Positions 1 to 8,558 are shown, numbered from the stretch's first letter. The stretch: DNA of 27,704 nucleotides from JBFKOL01 sp041628815 (GCA_041628815.1 JBFKOL010000017.1:1-27704); one strand, 5' to 3'. The notes: generated from the letters alone by a model not told the origin. Made by a program: numbers and translations.

Positions 1-139
1 TATGATGGTCTTTTGTCTGTACGGCATGAGCAACTTGTTTTCGCCCTGCATTCTTGAGGAAGTTCCTGCCGCCAGAATTACTGCATTGATCATAGGCGCA
101 ATTATACTATTTCTACCAATTAAATACAGAAGGTATTGA
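1..139 (+). CDS. C-terminal end of an unidentified membrane protein (partial)
   Basis: An open frame enters from the left edge and stops at TGA 137-139, giving 45 residues. The last third is a hydrophobic stretch (about residues 26-40) followed by a short basic and aromatic tail ending KYRRY, which looks like a final transmembrane helix with a cytoplasmic end. ATG codons lie at 2 and 5 but are probably internal, because a complete gene this short would be unusual. The family cannot be named from this fragment. It might equally be a chance open frame, so confidence is low. Confidence 0.4.
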   Translation, partial: MMVFCLYGMSNLFSPCILEEVPAARITALIIGAIILFLPIKYRRY

Positions 140-307
140 GGGAGTGCTTACTCCTGACTGTGAGATTAAGCCGTCTTACTCAGATAAAAGTTGAACAAAT
201 AAAGATTTCTGTCCTTCATTATAGGGCAGGAAAGTAGATACACCAGACCTGATAAAAATAAGTATATTTCGGTTATCGAAAGACCGGCATCCTAAAACAT
301 CAATCAC

Positions 308-2074
308 TTGACAAAGACCGATGAACAAAAGCTTGACTTAAAGCTACTGGCCAGGATTATTGGGCTGGCCTCGCCTTATGTATTGCTCTTTGCCGGTACG
401 ATCATTCTCGCTATAGTTCTGGCTCCTGTTTCCATGCTCAGGCCATACCTGGTGTCGGTAATGGTAGACGATTTTATACTGAGCAATGACTTGCCTGGGC
501 TCTACAAGATGGGGGTAATATTTGTTGCCGTTATCGTTCTTACGGCGCTACTGCGTTATTTGCTAATTTATTTTTCGTCCCTACTTGGTCAAAATGTTGT
601 CAGGGATCTCAGGTGCAAAGTTTTTGATCACATTACCTCCCTTCGGTTGAGGTATTTCGATCAAACACCCATTGGGAAAGCCACGACGAGGACCATTAAT
701 GATATCGAAACAATGAATACGGTTTTTACCCAGGGCATGGTCACCATGGCGGCAGATATGCTGGGTATTTTTGCCGTTATCGGTATCATGTTGTTTACGA
801 GTTGGAAACTTACCTTGCTCGTCCTTGCCACATTGCCACTCTTGATGATAGCCACTTACATTTTTAAGGAAAAGGTAAAGGTGGCGTTTCAAAAGGTGCG
901 CAAGCAACTCGCCGAAATGAACGCCTTTCTCCAAGAGCGCATTACCGGTATGAATGTCATCCAGATTTTCAATGCCGAAAAGCAGGAAATGGATAAATTC
1001 AGGACCATCAATTCACGGTATACGCAGGCCAACCTCGACGCGATCAACTACTATGCAGTTTTCTTTCCTGTCGTCGAATTCATCAATTACCTGGCCCTGG
1101 CCATTCTGGTTTACCTGGGGGCGCGGTACGTGATCGATGAAACCGTCTCACTGGGGGCTCTGCTTGCATTTCCCTGGTACATCAATTTACTCTTCAGGCC
1201 CGTGCGATTGCTGGCGGATAAGTTCAATACCCTCCAAATGGGTATGGTGGCGGCCGAAAGGATTTTCAATGTCCTGGACAACCGTGAAATCATAGAGGAC
1301 ATAGGATACCGGAAGCCCGACAAAATACGCGGGCGCGTCGAATTCGACGGTGTACATTTTTCTTATGACGGTGAGACACCCGTCCTGACCGATGTTTCCT
1401 TCAGGCTCAAAGAAGGAGAGTCGCTGGCCATTGTAGGTAGTACCGGCTCCGGAAAGACTACGATCATCAATATCCTTGGACGCTTTTATGAGATTGAACG
1501 AGGTAATATTCTGATCGATGATGTCAATATTTCTGAATACTCCCTGAGCCACCTGAGAAGCCGTATGGCCATTGTTTTACAGGACATATTCTTATTTCAC
1601 GGTACGGTGATGGAGAATATAACGCTTAAGGATCCATCCATCTCCATGGAAAAGGTCCTGAAAGCATCAAAGGCCATTGGAGCACACAGGTATATTAACG
1701 ATTTACCGGATGGTTATGATCATATGGTGATGGAGCGGGTAGCCAACCTCTCTACAGGACAGCGTCAATTGATATCGTTTGTCAGAGCACTGGTCTTCGA
1801 TCCCGACATATTGATTCTGGATGAGGCTACGTCTTCGATAGATACGGAAACAGAAGCCATCATTCAGTACGCCATAGAAAAGCTTATTGCCAGGCGTACT
1901 TCCATCATCATTGCTCACCGTCTTTCCACGATCAAAAATGCCGATCACATTATGGTCCTGGAAAAGGGAAAAATAATGGAGTTCGGTTCTCATGAAACAC
2001 TTTTAAAAAATGAGTCGGGCAGGTACCGGGAGCTCTATGAGATGCAGTTTGAGGAGGTTCAATCAGAAGTGTGA
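308..2074 (+). CDS. ABC exporter, fused membrane and ATPase domains (MsbA/LmrA type)
   Basis: This is a half-transporter of 588 residues, the usual length for type IV ABC exporters, which work as dimers in the inner membrane to expel lipids or drugs. About six membrane helices fill residues 15-305 and the nucleotide-binding domain runs from about 345 to the end. Walker A is GSTGSGKTT (377-385), the signature is LSTGQ (481-485, where LSGGQ is usual), Walker B is ILILDE (501-506) with the catalytic Glu506, and the switch histidine is His537. All residues needed for hydrolysis are present, so it could act as a homodimer. The substrate cannot be read from the sequence. The start is taken as TTG 308: an in-frame TAA lies at 293-295 and the next in-frame ATG falls inside the membrane domain. 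Confidence 0.9.
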   Translation: MTKTDEQKLDLKLLARIIGLASPYVLLFAGTIILAIVLAPVSMLRPYLVSVMVDDFILSNDLPGLYKMGVIFVAVIVLTALLRYLLIYFSSLLGQNVVRDLRCKVFDHITSLRLRYFDQTPIGKATTRTINDIETMNTVFTQGMVTMAADMLGIFAVIGIMLFTSWKLTLLVLATLPLLMIATYIFKEKVKVAFQKVRKQLAEMNAFLQERITGMNVIQIFNAEKQEMDKFRTINSRYTQANLDAINYYAVFFPVVEFINYLALAILVYLGARYVIDETVSLGALLAFPWYINLLFRPVRLLADKFNTLQMGMVAAERIFNVLDNREIIEDIGYRKPDKIRGRVEFDGVHFSYDGETPVLTDVSFRLKEGESLAIVGSTGSGKTTIINILGRFYEIERGNILIDDVNISEYSLSHLRSRMAIVLQDIFLFHGTVMENITLKDPSISMEKVLKASKAIGAHRYINDLPDGYDHMVMERVANLSTGQRQLISFVRALVFDPDILILDEATSSIDTETEAIIQYAIEKLIARRTSIIIAHRLSTIKNADHIMVLEKGKIMEFGSHETLLKNESGRYRELYEMQFEEVQSEV

Positions 2075-2140
2075 ATTGAATTAATCCCATAAAACACATC
2101 GTTCATCTAATTGTGGGCACCTTTCCTTGACCCATTGCGT

Positions 2141-2148
2141 TATTTTTG
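2141..2148 (+). promoter_or_regulatory. Bacteroidota-type -7 box upstream of the small membrane protein
   Basis: TATTTTTG matches the Bacteroidota -7 consensus TAnnTTTG and lies 17 bases before the ATG at 2166. No TTG at the preferred -33 distance is seen: candidates sit 11 and 27 bases away. Only half of the promoter is therefore supported. The box lies within the longer TTG-started frame, which favours the ATG at 2166 as the true start. Confidence 0.4.
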
Positions 2149-2165
2149 TGCAACAACTCAATGTT

Positions 2166-2612
2166 ATGAATACCTATAAAACATTCAGAACTACCGGAAT
2201 CCATCCCGTCGTATTTTTCGTTATTCTCGGTCTGTTTCTATTCATCTTTATCAAAATACTCAGAGGGTTAATAGGCTTGCTGGCCATATTGACTCCTGTT
2301 TTTCTGATAGCTGCTGCCATCATCAATCATAGGGTATTAACAGGATATGCCAAATGGTTGGTAGCTTCACTGAAGTCCAATCCAGTCTTCGGAATCCTGG
2401 CCGTTGCGTTCACCATCTTTGCCTTTCCACTTGTCTCTGCATATTTATTGCTTAAAGCCATCAATGGCAGGAGTGAAAAAAGCGAAACCAAGCAAATTAA
2501 AGGTGAATACATTGCTTATGAAGAGGTCGACGAAGATTTTCTTGATTTAACGGATGTGAAAAACAAGAAGAAAGACATCGAAGATCGTTACAACGACCTG
2601 ATCGATTCGTAA
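2166..2612 (+). CDS. Small membrane protein with acidic cytoplasmic tail, function unknown
   Basis: This is a 148-residue protein of no recognised family. It has hydrophobic segments at about 14-30, 33-53 and 74-97, then a charged tail (98-148) rich in Lys, Glu and Asp with the run EEVDEDF near 119. The tail looks cytoplasmic and might bind a partner, but nothing shows which. The frame stays open back to TTG 2127. ATG 2166 is preferred because a -7 promoter box lies between the two and the helix begins soon after the ATG. It sits between an ABC exporter and a glycosyltransferase, in the same direction as both. The gaps (91 and 47 bases) would allow co-transcription with the glycosyltransferase. 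Confidence 0.75.
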   Translation: MNTYKTFRTTGIHPVVFFVILGLFLFIFIKILRGLIGLLAILTPVFLIAAAIINHRVLTGYAKWLVASLKSNPVFGILAVAFTIFAFPLVSAYLLLKAINGRSEKSETKQIKGEYIAYEEVDEDFLDLTDVKNKKKDIEDRYNDLIDS

Positions 2613-2659
2613 CATCGGTTTAAAGTTTTACCTTAGGGGCAGTTGTCATCCTGAGACTT

Positions 2660-3808
2660 TTGATTGTTCTCAATTATTTCCTTGTCATATTGTTACTACT
2701 GATCAGTGCCGGTTATGTGGTACTGATAGGCTGGCTTCGCAAAGTTTGGATCACCGACCAGTCTCCTGCGGTCCAGCACCGCTCCAAGCTTCCATTCATT
2801 TCGGTGGTTTTGGTCGGAAGGAACGAAGAGAACAACATTCGGAAATGCTTGCAAGCCATTGCCGGAAACGACTATCCTCCTTCTCACTTCGAAATTATTT
2901 ACGTCGATGATCACTCCGAAGACAATACTCTGATCATCGCTTCTGGCCTGGGAATACCCCAAATAAAGGTGATGGACATGTCCGGTCTGGGCGTGACCCC
3001 ATTTGGAAGAGCATTGAAAAAAGCAGGGCAATACCACGGAATTACACATTCTGCCGGCGAAATCATAGCATGCACGGATGCAGATTGTCAAGTAGGATCG
3101 GCTTGGTTGAGAAGTATTGCCAATGAGTTTAACTACGCAAATCCGGACTTCCTTACGGGGCCCGTATTTGTTCCTTCCGAAGGGACGTGGATATCGCGAT
3201 TTGAAGATTTGGATGCAAGGGGCACCATGGCCATGACCAAAGCCGGAATCTCTTCTGGACATATTCATCTCGCCAATGGCGCAAATATGGCATTCAAAAG
3301 AAAGGCATACGATGCATATACGATGAGTACCCAAAACATACGTGCTTCCGGGGACGATGTATTTTTGGTCCGGTGGCTTGCCCAAAACGGATATTCCATC
3401 AGATTCAACGCAAACCCATCCGCGATAGTGATGACGTCTCCAAAACGCCGGTGGATTGATCTATGGCAGCAGCGCCTGCGCTGGGCAACCAAGACGCGCG
3501 ACTATCTAGCCAGCAAGGTGGTCGTTCTTTATGTTTTTTTATGGATATTTTTTGCTGGTATAGTTTTAAGTCCATTGTACTTACTTCTACATCCCGGGTG
3601 GTGGTGGCTGGTGACCATTCCCTTCTTGTCCAAGCTTTTGGCGGATGTATGGCTTTTCAAAGCTATGGAGCGCTCATATCAACTGGCTGTGGTCCGGTGG
3701 CGTCATGTGATTCCATTGTCATTCATCTATTGCTGTTACTTTCTGGCCATGTCGGTGTGTGGGTTATTTGTAAAAAGCTACCATTGGAAGGGCAGGAAGG
3801 TATCTTAA
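2660..3808 (+). CDS. Membrane-anchored family 2 glycosyltransferase, processive-type motifs
   Basis: This GT-A fold enzyme (382 residues) probably adds sugars to a lipid or polysaccharide at the inner membrane. Order of parts: one N-terminal helix (about 3-26), the catalytic domain (about 45-280), then two or three C-terminal helices (286-372). The GT2 residues are visible: Asp83-Asp84 in VDDHSED, the metal-binding DAD at 140-142, the GDD at 231-233 that supplies the general base, and Q271-x-x-R274-W275. The last motif is typical of processive or synthase-like GT2 members. The start is TTG 2660, as no ATG is available before the first helix. Its stop overlaps the stop of the opposing metal ABC ATPase by four bases. 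The acceptor and sugar are unknown. Confidence 0.85.
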   Translation: MIVLNYFLVILLLLISAGYVVLIGWLRKVWITDQSPAVQHRSKLPFISVVLVGRNEENNIRKCLQAIAGNDYPPSHFEIIYVDDHSEDNTLIIASGLGIPQIKVMDMSGLGVTPFGRALKKAGQYHGITHSAGEIIACTDADCQVGSAWLRSIANEFNYANPDFLTGPVFVPSEGTWISRFEDLDARGTMAMTKAGISSGHIHLANGANMAFKRKAYDAYTMSTQNIRASGDDVFLVRWLAQNGYSIRFNANPSAIVMTSPKRRWIDLWQQRLRWATKTRDYLASKVVVLYVFLWIFFAGIVLSPLYLLLHPGWWWLVTIPFLSKLLADVWLFKAMERSYQLAVVRWRHVIPLSFIYCCYFLAMSVCGLFVKSYHWKGRKVS

Positions 3809-4557
3809 CGTCGGCCTTCAAGAAGTCCAAGCTGCTGGAAAATTTTCAGTTGCGGAGCATAGGTCTTGGATATGTTTTCCCTGGTAAAAACATCCTTTGT
3901 GGGACCACAAGCTATCAATCTTTGGTTCAGCATGATGATCTGGTCAAAGTAGTCATCTGCTGATGCGAGATCATGGTGAACCACCATAAAGGTGTTCCCT
4001 TCGGCCGCCATATACTTCATGATATCGATGATCTTGTGTTCGGTGGTCATATCCACGCCTACGAATGGCTCGTCTAGAAGAAAGATTCTCGCTTCCTGGC
4101 ACAATGCCCTTGCGAGGAATACACGTTGCTGCTGACCTCCCGATAGAGCTCCAATCTGCCGGTTCCTCAATTCTTCGATGCCCATTTTAACCAGGGCTTC
4201 TTCCGCCTTGTTCCGGTCATCTTTATTCATTCGTTCGAAAAATCGTTTGTGGGGATAACGACCCATGAGCACGATGTCGAACACCGTTGCAGGGAAAGAC
4301 CAGTCGACTTCATCTTTTTGGGGGACATACGCCATTACCTTACGCACTTCGTCTATCGGCTTTCCCTCGATTTGGATATGACCTGTGTTAACTGGAATGA
4401 TACCGAGAATCGCTTTGAAAAGCGTAGATTTACCCGCGCCGTTTGGACCTATTACCCCATAGATACTTCCCGGTGTAAGATCGAGAAAAATATTGGCAAG
4501 GACCCTTGTACTTTCGTACGATACAGAGAGACCTTTGACGCTGATTACCGGTTTCAT
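3805..4557 (-). CDS. Metal (Mn/Zn-type) ABC transporter ATPase
   Basis: This 250-residue ATP-binding subunit belongs to the manganese/zinc/iron chelate uptake family (ZnuC, MntB, SitB). It shows Walker A GPNGAGKST (37-45), Q-loop Gln80 in YVPQ, signature LSGGQ (138-142), Walker B FLLDEP (159-164) and paired histidines at 194-195 for the switch. The segment DEVDWSFPATV after the Q-loop is typical of the Mn/Zn subgroup. It lies three bases downstream of the binding-protein gene, so the two are surely co-transcribed. The expected third gene, the membrane permease, does not follow: the next gene converges on this one and overlaps its stop. The partner permease must be elsewhere in the genome or lost. 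Confidence 0.9.
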   Translation of the reverse strand: MKPVISVKGLSVSYESTRVLANIFLDLTPGSIYGVIGPNGAGKSTLFKAILGIIPVNTGHIQIEGKPIDEVRKVMAYVPQKDEVDWSFPATVFDIVLMGRYPHKRFFERMNKDDRNKAEEALVKMGIEELRNRQIGALSGGQQQRVFLARALCQEARIFLLDEPFVGVDMTTEHKIIDIMKYMAAEGNTFMVVHHDLASADDYFDQIIMLNQRLIACGPTKDVFTRENISKTYAPQLKIFQQLGLLEGRR

Positions 4558-4560
4558 CGG

Positions 4561-5553
4561 TTACTTGTTTAATCTTATCAATACGACAATCAGTATGGCG
4601 ACGGAGAGCAATCCGAGATAGACGTAGGGCATCAAACTCCCTGATTCGCCAGAATTGTCGGCGGAGGAATGGTCTTGCGACAATGCTTCGACAATGGTAT
4701 CCGTATTGTACCTCAGCATGTTCACATATGTATTGGCCGGGCTGTTGTCATCACCCAGGGAGTCAGCATAGAGCTTGCCTCCGATATGCACCTTATTATC
4801 TTTTGCTATCTGTTCAATTAATTTGGGATTGATGGTGCTTTCTATAAATACTGCAGGAACTTCGCTTTCCCTTATGGTGCGTGAAACCCTCAGGATATCG
4901 GATGTCTGTGGTTCTGCTTCGGTTGAAATGCCCATAATGGCTTCAAGCTTGATACCGTATCGCTTGCCATAATATTGGAAGGCGTCATGTGATGTGATCA
5001 ATACTCGCCGTTTTTCGGGAATAGAGGCGATCGCCTTTAAGATATACTGATCCAGATCGGTCAGTTCGCCCAAGTATCTCGCGAGGTTTTGTTGGTAGAA
5101 ATTTTGATTTACCGGGTCAAGGGTTTTCAATGCCTGCGCAATGTTCCGGGCATATTGCTTCCCATTTTCCACCGACATCCACGCATGTGGATCGACTGAG
5201 TTTTTGTAGGTCTGGCTGGACAACGGCTCTAAACCTTCAGTGACGACTACTACATCCGCTTTGGTACCTGAATTGGCAATAAGCTCATTGATCCATCCTT
5301 CAAAGGTCAAACCATTAACCAGGATCAGGTCGGCATTGTTGACCATTTGAACATCTCTTGGAGTGGGTTCATACAAATGCGGATCGCCACCGATGGGCAC
5401 AATCATGCGCACGTTTACTTTATCACCTGCCATTTGCCGGGTCATGTCTGCAATCATGGAAGCTGAAGCCACCACCAGAGGTTTGTCTTGTCCTCTCAGC
5501 AGTATGGCTGAAGCCATTATCAAAATCGTGACAATGCATTTAAAGTCAGTCAT
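4561..5553 (-). CDS. TroA/ZnuA-like metal-binding protein with C-terminal membrane anchor
   Basis: This 330-residue solute-binding protein captures a divalent metal outside the inner membrane for the ABC transporter encoded next to it. Four ligands can be placed: His59 (DPHLYEP), His123 (DPHAW), His189 (TSHDAF) and Asp264 (YADS). Their spacings of 64, 66 and 75 residues closely follow those of PsaA (72, 66, 75). A His-His-His-Asp set resembles TroA and YfeA, so the ligands alone do not separate Zn from Mn. The N-terminus (about 1-21) is a signal peptide without a lipobox cysteine. Instead, residues 309-327 form a strong hydrophobic helix followed by a short basic tail, so the protein is probably held in the membrane by its C-terminus. 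The start overlaps the end of the regulator gene by eight bases. Confidence 0.88.
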   Translation of the reverse strand: MTDFKCIVTILIMASAILLRGQDKPLVVASASMIADMTRQMAGDKVNVRMIVPIGGDPHLYEPTPRDVQMVNNADLILVNGLTFEGWINELIANSGTKADVVVVTEGLEPLSSQTYKNSVDPHAWMSVENGKQYARNIAQALKTLDPVNQNFYQQNLARYLGELTDLDQYILKAIASIPEKRRVLITSHDAFQYYGKRYGIKLEAIMGISTEAEPQTSDILRVSRTIRESEVPAVFIESTINPKLIEQIAKDNKVHIGGKLYADSLGDDNSPANTYVNMLRYNTDTIVEALSQDHSSADNSGESGSLMPYVYLGLLSVAILIVVLIRLNK

Positions 5554-6214
5554 CTTGTTTGATTCTCTTGATTAACAGGCTTTTACTGACCATGGCACTT
5601 ATCGTCGTTTCGTCCCGGTCGATTTTTAGCACAAGTGATCTGTCGTAACTATTTACACTATTGACCTCAATTTCTTTGCCCAGAGCTATGCCTTTTTCAT
5701 CCAGATGTTTTAGAAAGGAAGGATCGTGTTTTTTAACCCCGACGAGGACTCCTTTATCTCCGGGCTTCATGATATCCATGCTTACCTGGTCTCGCAGTGT
5801 AAATTTTCCATCTGAATTGGGTATGGGGTCTCCGTGGGGGTCAAATTTGGGAAAGTCGAGAAATGCATCAAGGCGATCTATCAGCTCAGCTGATTTGATG
5901 TGTTCCAGCTGTTCGGCTATGTCGTGCACTTCTCCCCAGGTAAAGTCGAGTTTTTCCACCAGAAATGTTTCCCATAGACGGTGTTTTCTTATGAGGTTGG
6001 TCGCTATGGCATATCCGTCTTGTGTCAATTTGGCCCCCTTGTATTTTTCGTAATGGATCAGTTTTTTCGAGGCAAGTTTTTTCATCATATCCGTGACCGA
6101 TGCCGCGGTCGTCTTCAGCTGGCCTGCTATAGCATTGGTCGATACAGGGCTTTGTATGCTTTCGTAGAGATGATAAATCGATTTGAGGTAATTCTCTTCC
6201 GTCTGCGTCAGCAT
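5546..6214 (-). CDS. mntR: DtxR/MntR-family metal-responsive repressor with FeoA-like domain
   Basis: This 222-residue repressor has a winged-helix DNA-binding domain (about 1-70), a metal-binding and dimerisation domain (about 71-125) and a C-terminal SH3/FeoA-like domain (about 143-218). Aligned by eye with B. subtilis MntR, the ligand positions read His78, Glu101, Glu104 and His105. The place where DtxR has its iron-selective Cys102 is Glu101 here, as in MntR, which favours manganese. The position of MntR Asp8 is Asn8. It is the first gene of the operon with the binding protein and ATPase. A 16-bp palindrome 25 bases upstream of its ATG is the likely operator, giving self-repression and metal-dependent control of the transporter. 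The symbol is given by family, not proven specificity. Confidence 0.88.
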   Translation of the reverse strand: MLTQTEENYLKSIYHLYESIQSPVSTNAIAGQLKTTAASVTDMMKKLASKKLIHYEKYKGAKLTQDGYAIATNLIRKHRLWETFLVEKLDFTWGEVHDIAEQLEHIKSAELIDRLDAFLDFPKFDPHGDPIPNSDGKFTLRDQVSMDIMKPGDKGVLVGVKKHDPSFLKHLDEKGIALGKEIEVNSVNSYDRSLVLKIDRDETTISAMVSKSLLIKRIKQDD

Positions 6215-6225
6215 GAATTTTTCAC

Positions 6226-6260
6226 CAAAAATAAAGTATTTAGATTAATCTAAAAAACAA
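6226..6260 (-). promoter_or_regulatory. Promoter of the mntR operon
   Basis: Read on the minus strand, TTG at 6260-6258 is followed 24 bases later by TATTTTTG (6233-6226), a full match to the -7 consensus TAnnTTTG. The spacing is one base over the usual 17-23. The ATG of mntR starts 11 bases after the box. The palindromic operator occupies most of the spacer between the two elements. Confidence 0.6.
6239..6254. promoter_or_regulatory. Palindromic DtxR/MntR-type operator
   Basis: TTTAGATTAATCTAAA is a perfect 16-bp palindrome, similar in shape to known DtxR-family sites that carry TTAG and CTAA arms. It lies between the -33 and -7 elements of the mntR promoter, where a bound dimer would block RNA polymerase. 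It is 61 bases before the -33 TTG of the divergent hppA promoter, so hppA is probably not controlled by it. Confidence 0.7.
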
Positions 6261-6314
6261 ATTTAGGTTATTTAAATAATGAGCAAGAGATGTTGATGTT
6301 CAATGCTTACAGGA

Positions 6315-6346
6315 TTGGGTCAGATATTAAAATAACCTTACATTTG
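6315..6346 (+). promoter_or_regulatory. Consensus promoter of hppA
   Basis: TTG at 6315-6317 and TACATTTG at 6339-6346 are separated by 21 bases, an exact fit to the Bacteroidota pattern TTG-N(17-23)-TAnnTTTG. The hppA ATG lies 31 bases after the -7 box. Confidence 0.7.
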
Positions 6347-6377
6347 CACCTCTTTTAATAAAATAAGATTCAATACT

Positions 6378-8558
6378 ATGCTACAGAACCTTATATATGT
6401 CATTCCGGTGTTTGGGGTAATCGCCCTATTGTACACCTTTTGGAAGTCATCCTGGGTATCTAAACAGGACGAGGGTACGGACCGGATGTCGATGATCGGA
6501 CGGAATATTGCTTCAGGTGCCATGGCTTTCCTAAAGGCCGAGTACAGGGTGCTGGCCATATTTGTGCTTGCCGTTGCGGTCATCCTTGCACTTACTGCGG
6601 ATCAGACTGTATCATCATGGCTAGTAGGGGTATCCTTTATCATCGGGGCCATTTGTTCGGGGCTCGCTGGATTTATGGGTATGCGAATAGCGACAAAAGC
6701 GAATGTACGCACGACCAATGCAGCGAGGACGAGTTTGGGAAAAGCGCTCGAAGTGGCATTTGCCGGCGGATCGGTAATGGGACTTGGAGTGGTTGGTCTT
6801 GGAGTTTTGGGTCTCGGAATACTGTTCATCGCCTATTCGGGCATGGGATGGGACATTGCAAAAGTAATCAATGTGATAACGGGATTTTCTTTCGGTGCGA
6901 GTTCTATAGCCCTGTTTGCCCGGGTGGGCGGTGGTATCTATACCAAAGCGGCCGATGTAGGTGCAGACCTGGTGGGAAAGGTTGAGGCGGGGATCCCCGA
7001 AGATCATCCTTTAAACCCGGCCACCATTGCGGACAATGTCGGTGATAACGTTGGTGATGTGGCAGGAATGGGTGCCGATTTGTTTGAGTCATACGTCGGA
7101 TCCATTATCGGCACCATGGTACTCGGTGCTGCCTTTATCGGAGTCGTAGGATTTGAAAGCTCCAATGAAATGGGAGGGCTCAATGCAGTCGTGCTCCCTC
7201 TTGTGCTGGCCGGAATCGGTATACTCACCTCAATAGTAGGTACTTTTTTTGTACGGGTAGCAGAAGGTGGTGATCCTCAGAAAGCCTTGAACCGCGGAGA
7301 ATTTATTTCAGCCGCCATTATGCTTGTGGCTACCTTCTTCATCGTCAAAACCCTGTTGCCAGAAACATGGAGTTTTGCCGGATCTACCTATACTTCCATG
7401 GGTGTATTCTGGGCGGTAATTTTTGGACTTGCAGCCGGTTTGCTCATTGGAATAATCACGGAATTCTATACGGGGACAGGCACCAAACCAGTTAAAGGAA
7501 TCGTAGATCAGTCACTGACTGGATCGGCGACCAATATCATCGCAGGGCTCGGAGTGGGGATGCAGTCGACATTCATACCGATATTAATCCTTGCTGCGGC
7601 TATCATTGGTGCACATCAATTTGCCGGTCTGTACGGCATCGCCATTGCCGCGGTGGGCATGCTTTCCAATACGGGCATACAGCTGGCAGTGGATGCTTAT
7701 GGTCCCATATCGGACAACGCCGGTGGTATTGCGGAGATGTCAGATCTGCCCAAAGAGGTGCGCAAAAGGACTGATAAACTGGACGCTGTAGGCAACACCA
7801 CAGCCGCTATCGGCAAAGGATTTGCGATAGGGTCAGCGGCACTGACCGCCCTGGCTCTCTTTGCGGCTTTCATGACGACTGCCAAAATAGAAAGCATTGA
7901 TATCTCAAAACCCGTCGTTATGGCAGGATTGCTAATAGGGGGAATGCTTCCCTTCCTGTTCTCCTCTCTTGCCATGGGTGCGGTAGGTCGTGCAGCAATG
8001 GATATGATCACAGAAGTAAGAAGACAATTCAAGAATATTCCGGAACTCAAAGCAGCACTCGCAGCAATGAGAACCAATCAAGGCAAAGATTTTAAGGAAT
8101 GGTCGAAGACCGACCAGGAGATATTTTCTGCTGCCGACGGCAAAGCAGAATACAGCAAATGCGTAGAAATTTCCACGAAAGCATCGATCCGTGAAATGAT
8201 ACTTCCGGGCATGGTGGCCGTCTTAAGTCCTGTCATCATAGGTTTTGGACCAAGACTCTTCGGATCCGATATGGGTGCCGAAATGCTCGGAGGACTGCTG
8301 GCCGGTGTTACAGTATGTGGCGTACTCATGGCCATATTCCAGTCGAATGCTGGAGGGGCATGGGACAATGCCAAGAAAATGTTCGAAGAAGGTGTGGACA
8401 TCAATGGTACCATGTACTACAAGGGATCAGATCCGCATAAAGCAGCGGTTGTTGGCGATACAGTAGGTGACCCATTCAAGGATACCTCAGGCCCTTCACT
8501 GAACATTTTGCTCAAATTAATGTCAGTGGTAGCCCTGGTAATAGCACCGCTCCTATAG
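6378..8558 (+). CDS. hppA: Membrane-bound ion-pumping pyrophosphatase, K+-dependent type
   Basis: This 726-residue enzyme, with about 16 membrane helices, hydrolyses pyrophosphate and pumps H+ and/or Na+ across the inner membrane, recovering energy from biosynthesis. The pyrophosphate site shows Asp193, Asp197, Lys201 and Glu203 in the DVGADLVGKVEAG segment, followed by the Asp-rich TIADNVGDNVGD motif. Near the C-terminus are Asp694, Asp698, Lys701 and Asp702. The subtype marker reads GNTTAAIGK at 472-480. The Ala at 476 takes the place of the Lys found in K+-independent enzymes, and Gly479 agrees, so this is the K+-dependent class. The pumped ion cannot be decided by eye. The gene stands alone between its own promoter and a strong terminator. 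Confidence 0.95.
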   Translation: MLQNLIYVIPVFGVIALLYTFWKSSWVSKQDEGTDRMSMIGRNIASGAMAFLKAEYRVLAIFVLAVAVILALTADQTVSSWLVGVSFIIGAICSGLAGFMGMRIATKANVRTTNAARTSLGKALEVAFAGGSVMGLGVVGLGVLGLGILFIAYSGMGWDIAKVINVITGFSFGASSIALFARVGGGIYTKAADVGADLVGKVEAGIPEDHPLNPATIADNVGDNVGDVAGMGADLFESYVGSIIGTMVLGAAFIGVVGFESSNEMGGLNAVVLPLVLAGIGILTSIVGTFFVRVAEGGDPQKALNRGEFISAAIMLVATFFIVKTLLPETWSFAGSTYTSMGVFWAVIFGLAAGLLIGIITEFYTGTGTKPVKGIVDQSLTGSATNIIAGLGVGMQSTFIPILILAAAIIGAHQFAGLYGIAIAAVGMLSNTGIQLAVDAYGPISDNAGGIAEMSDLPKEVRKRTDKLDAVGNTTAAIGKGFAIGSAALTALALFAAFMTTAKIESIDISKPVVMAGLLIGGMLPFLFSSLAMGAVGRAAMDMITEVRRQFKNIPELKAALAAMRTNQGKDFKEWSKTDQEIFSAADGKAEYSKCVEISTKASIREMILPGMVAVLSPVIIGFGPRLFGSDMGAEMLGGLLAGVTVCGVLMAIFQSNAGGAWDNAKKMFEEGVDINGTMYYKGSDPHKAAVVGDTVGDPFKDTSGPSLNILLKLMSVVALVIAPLL

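Noticed and set aside
122..307. Search for a small RNA or riboswitch ahead of the ABC exporter
   Set aside because: Only a weak five-pair hairpin (around 140-160) and no conserved riboswitch core were seen.
2127..2165. Upstream TTG start for the small membrane protein
   Set aside because: The added 13 residues overlap a -7 promoter box, and ATG 2166 gives a better start.
2696..3385. Long minus-strand open frame of 229 residues
   Set aside because: It lies wholly within the glycosyltransferase gene, whose motifs are clear, and has no recognisable domain.
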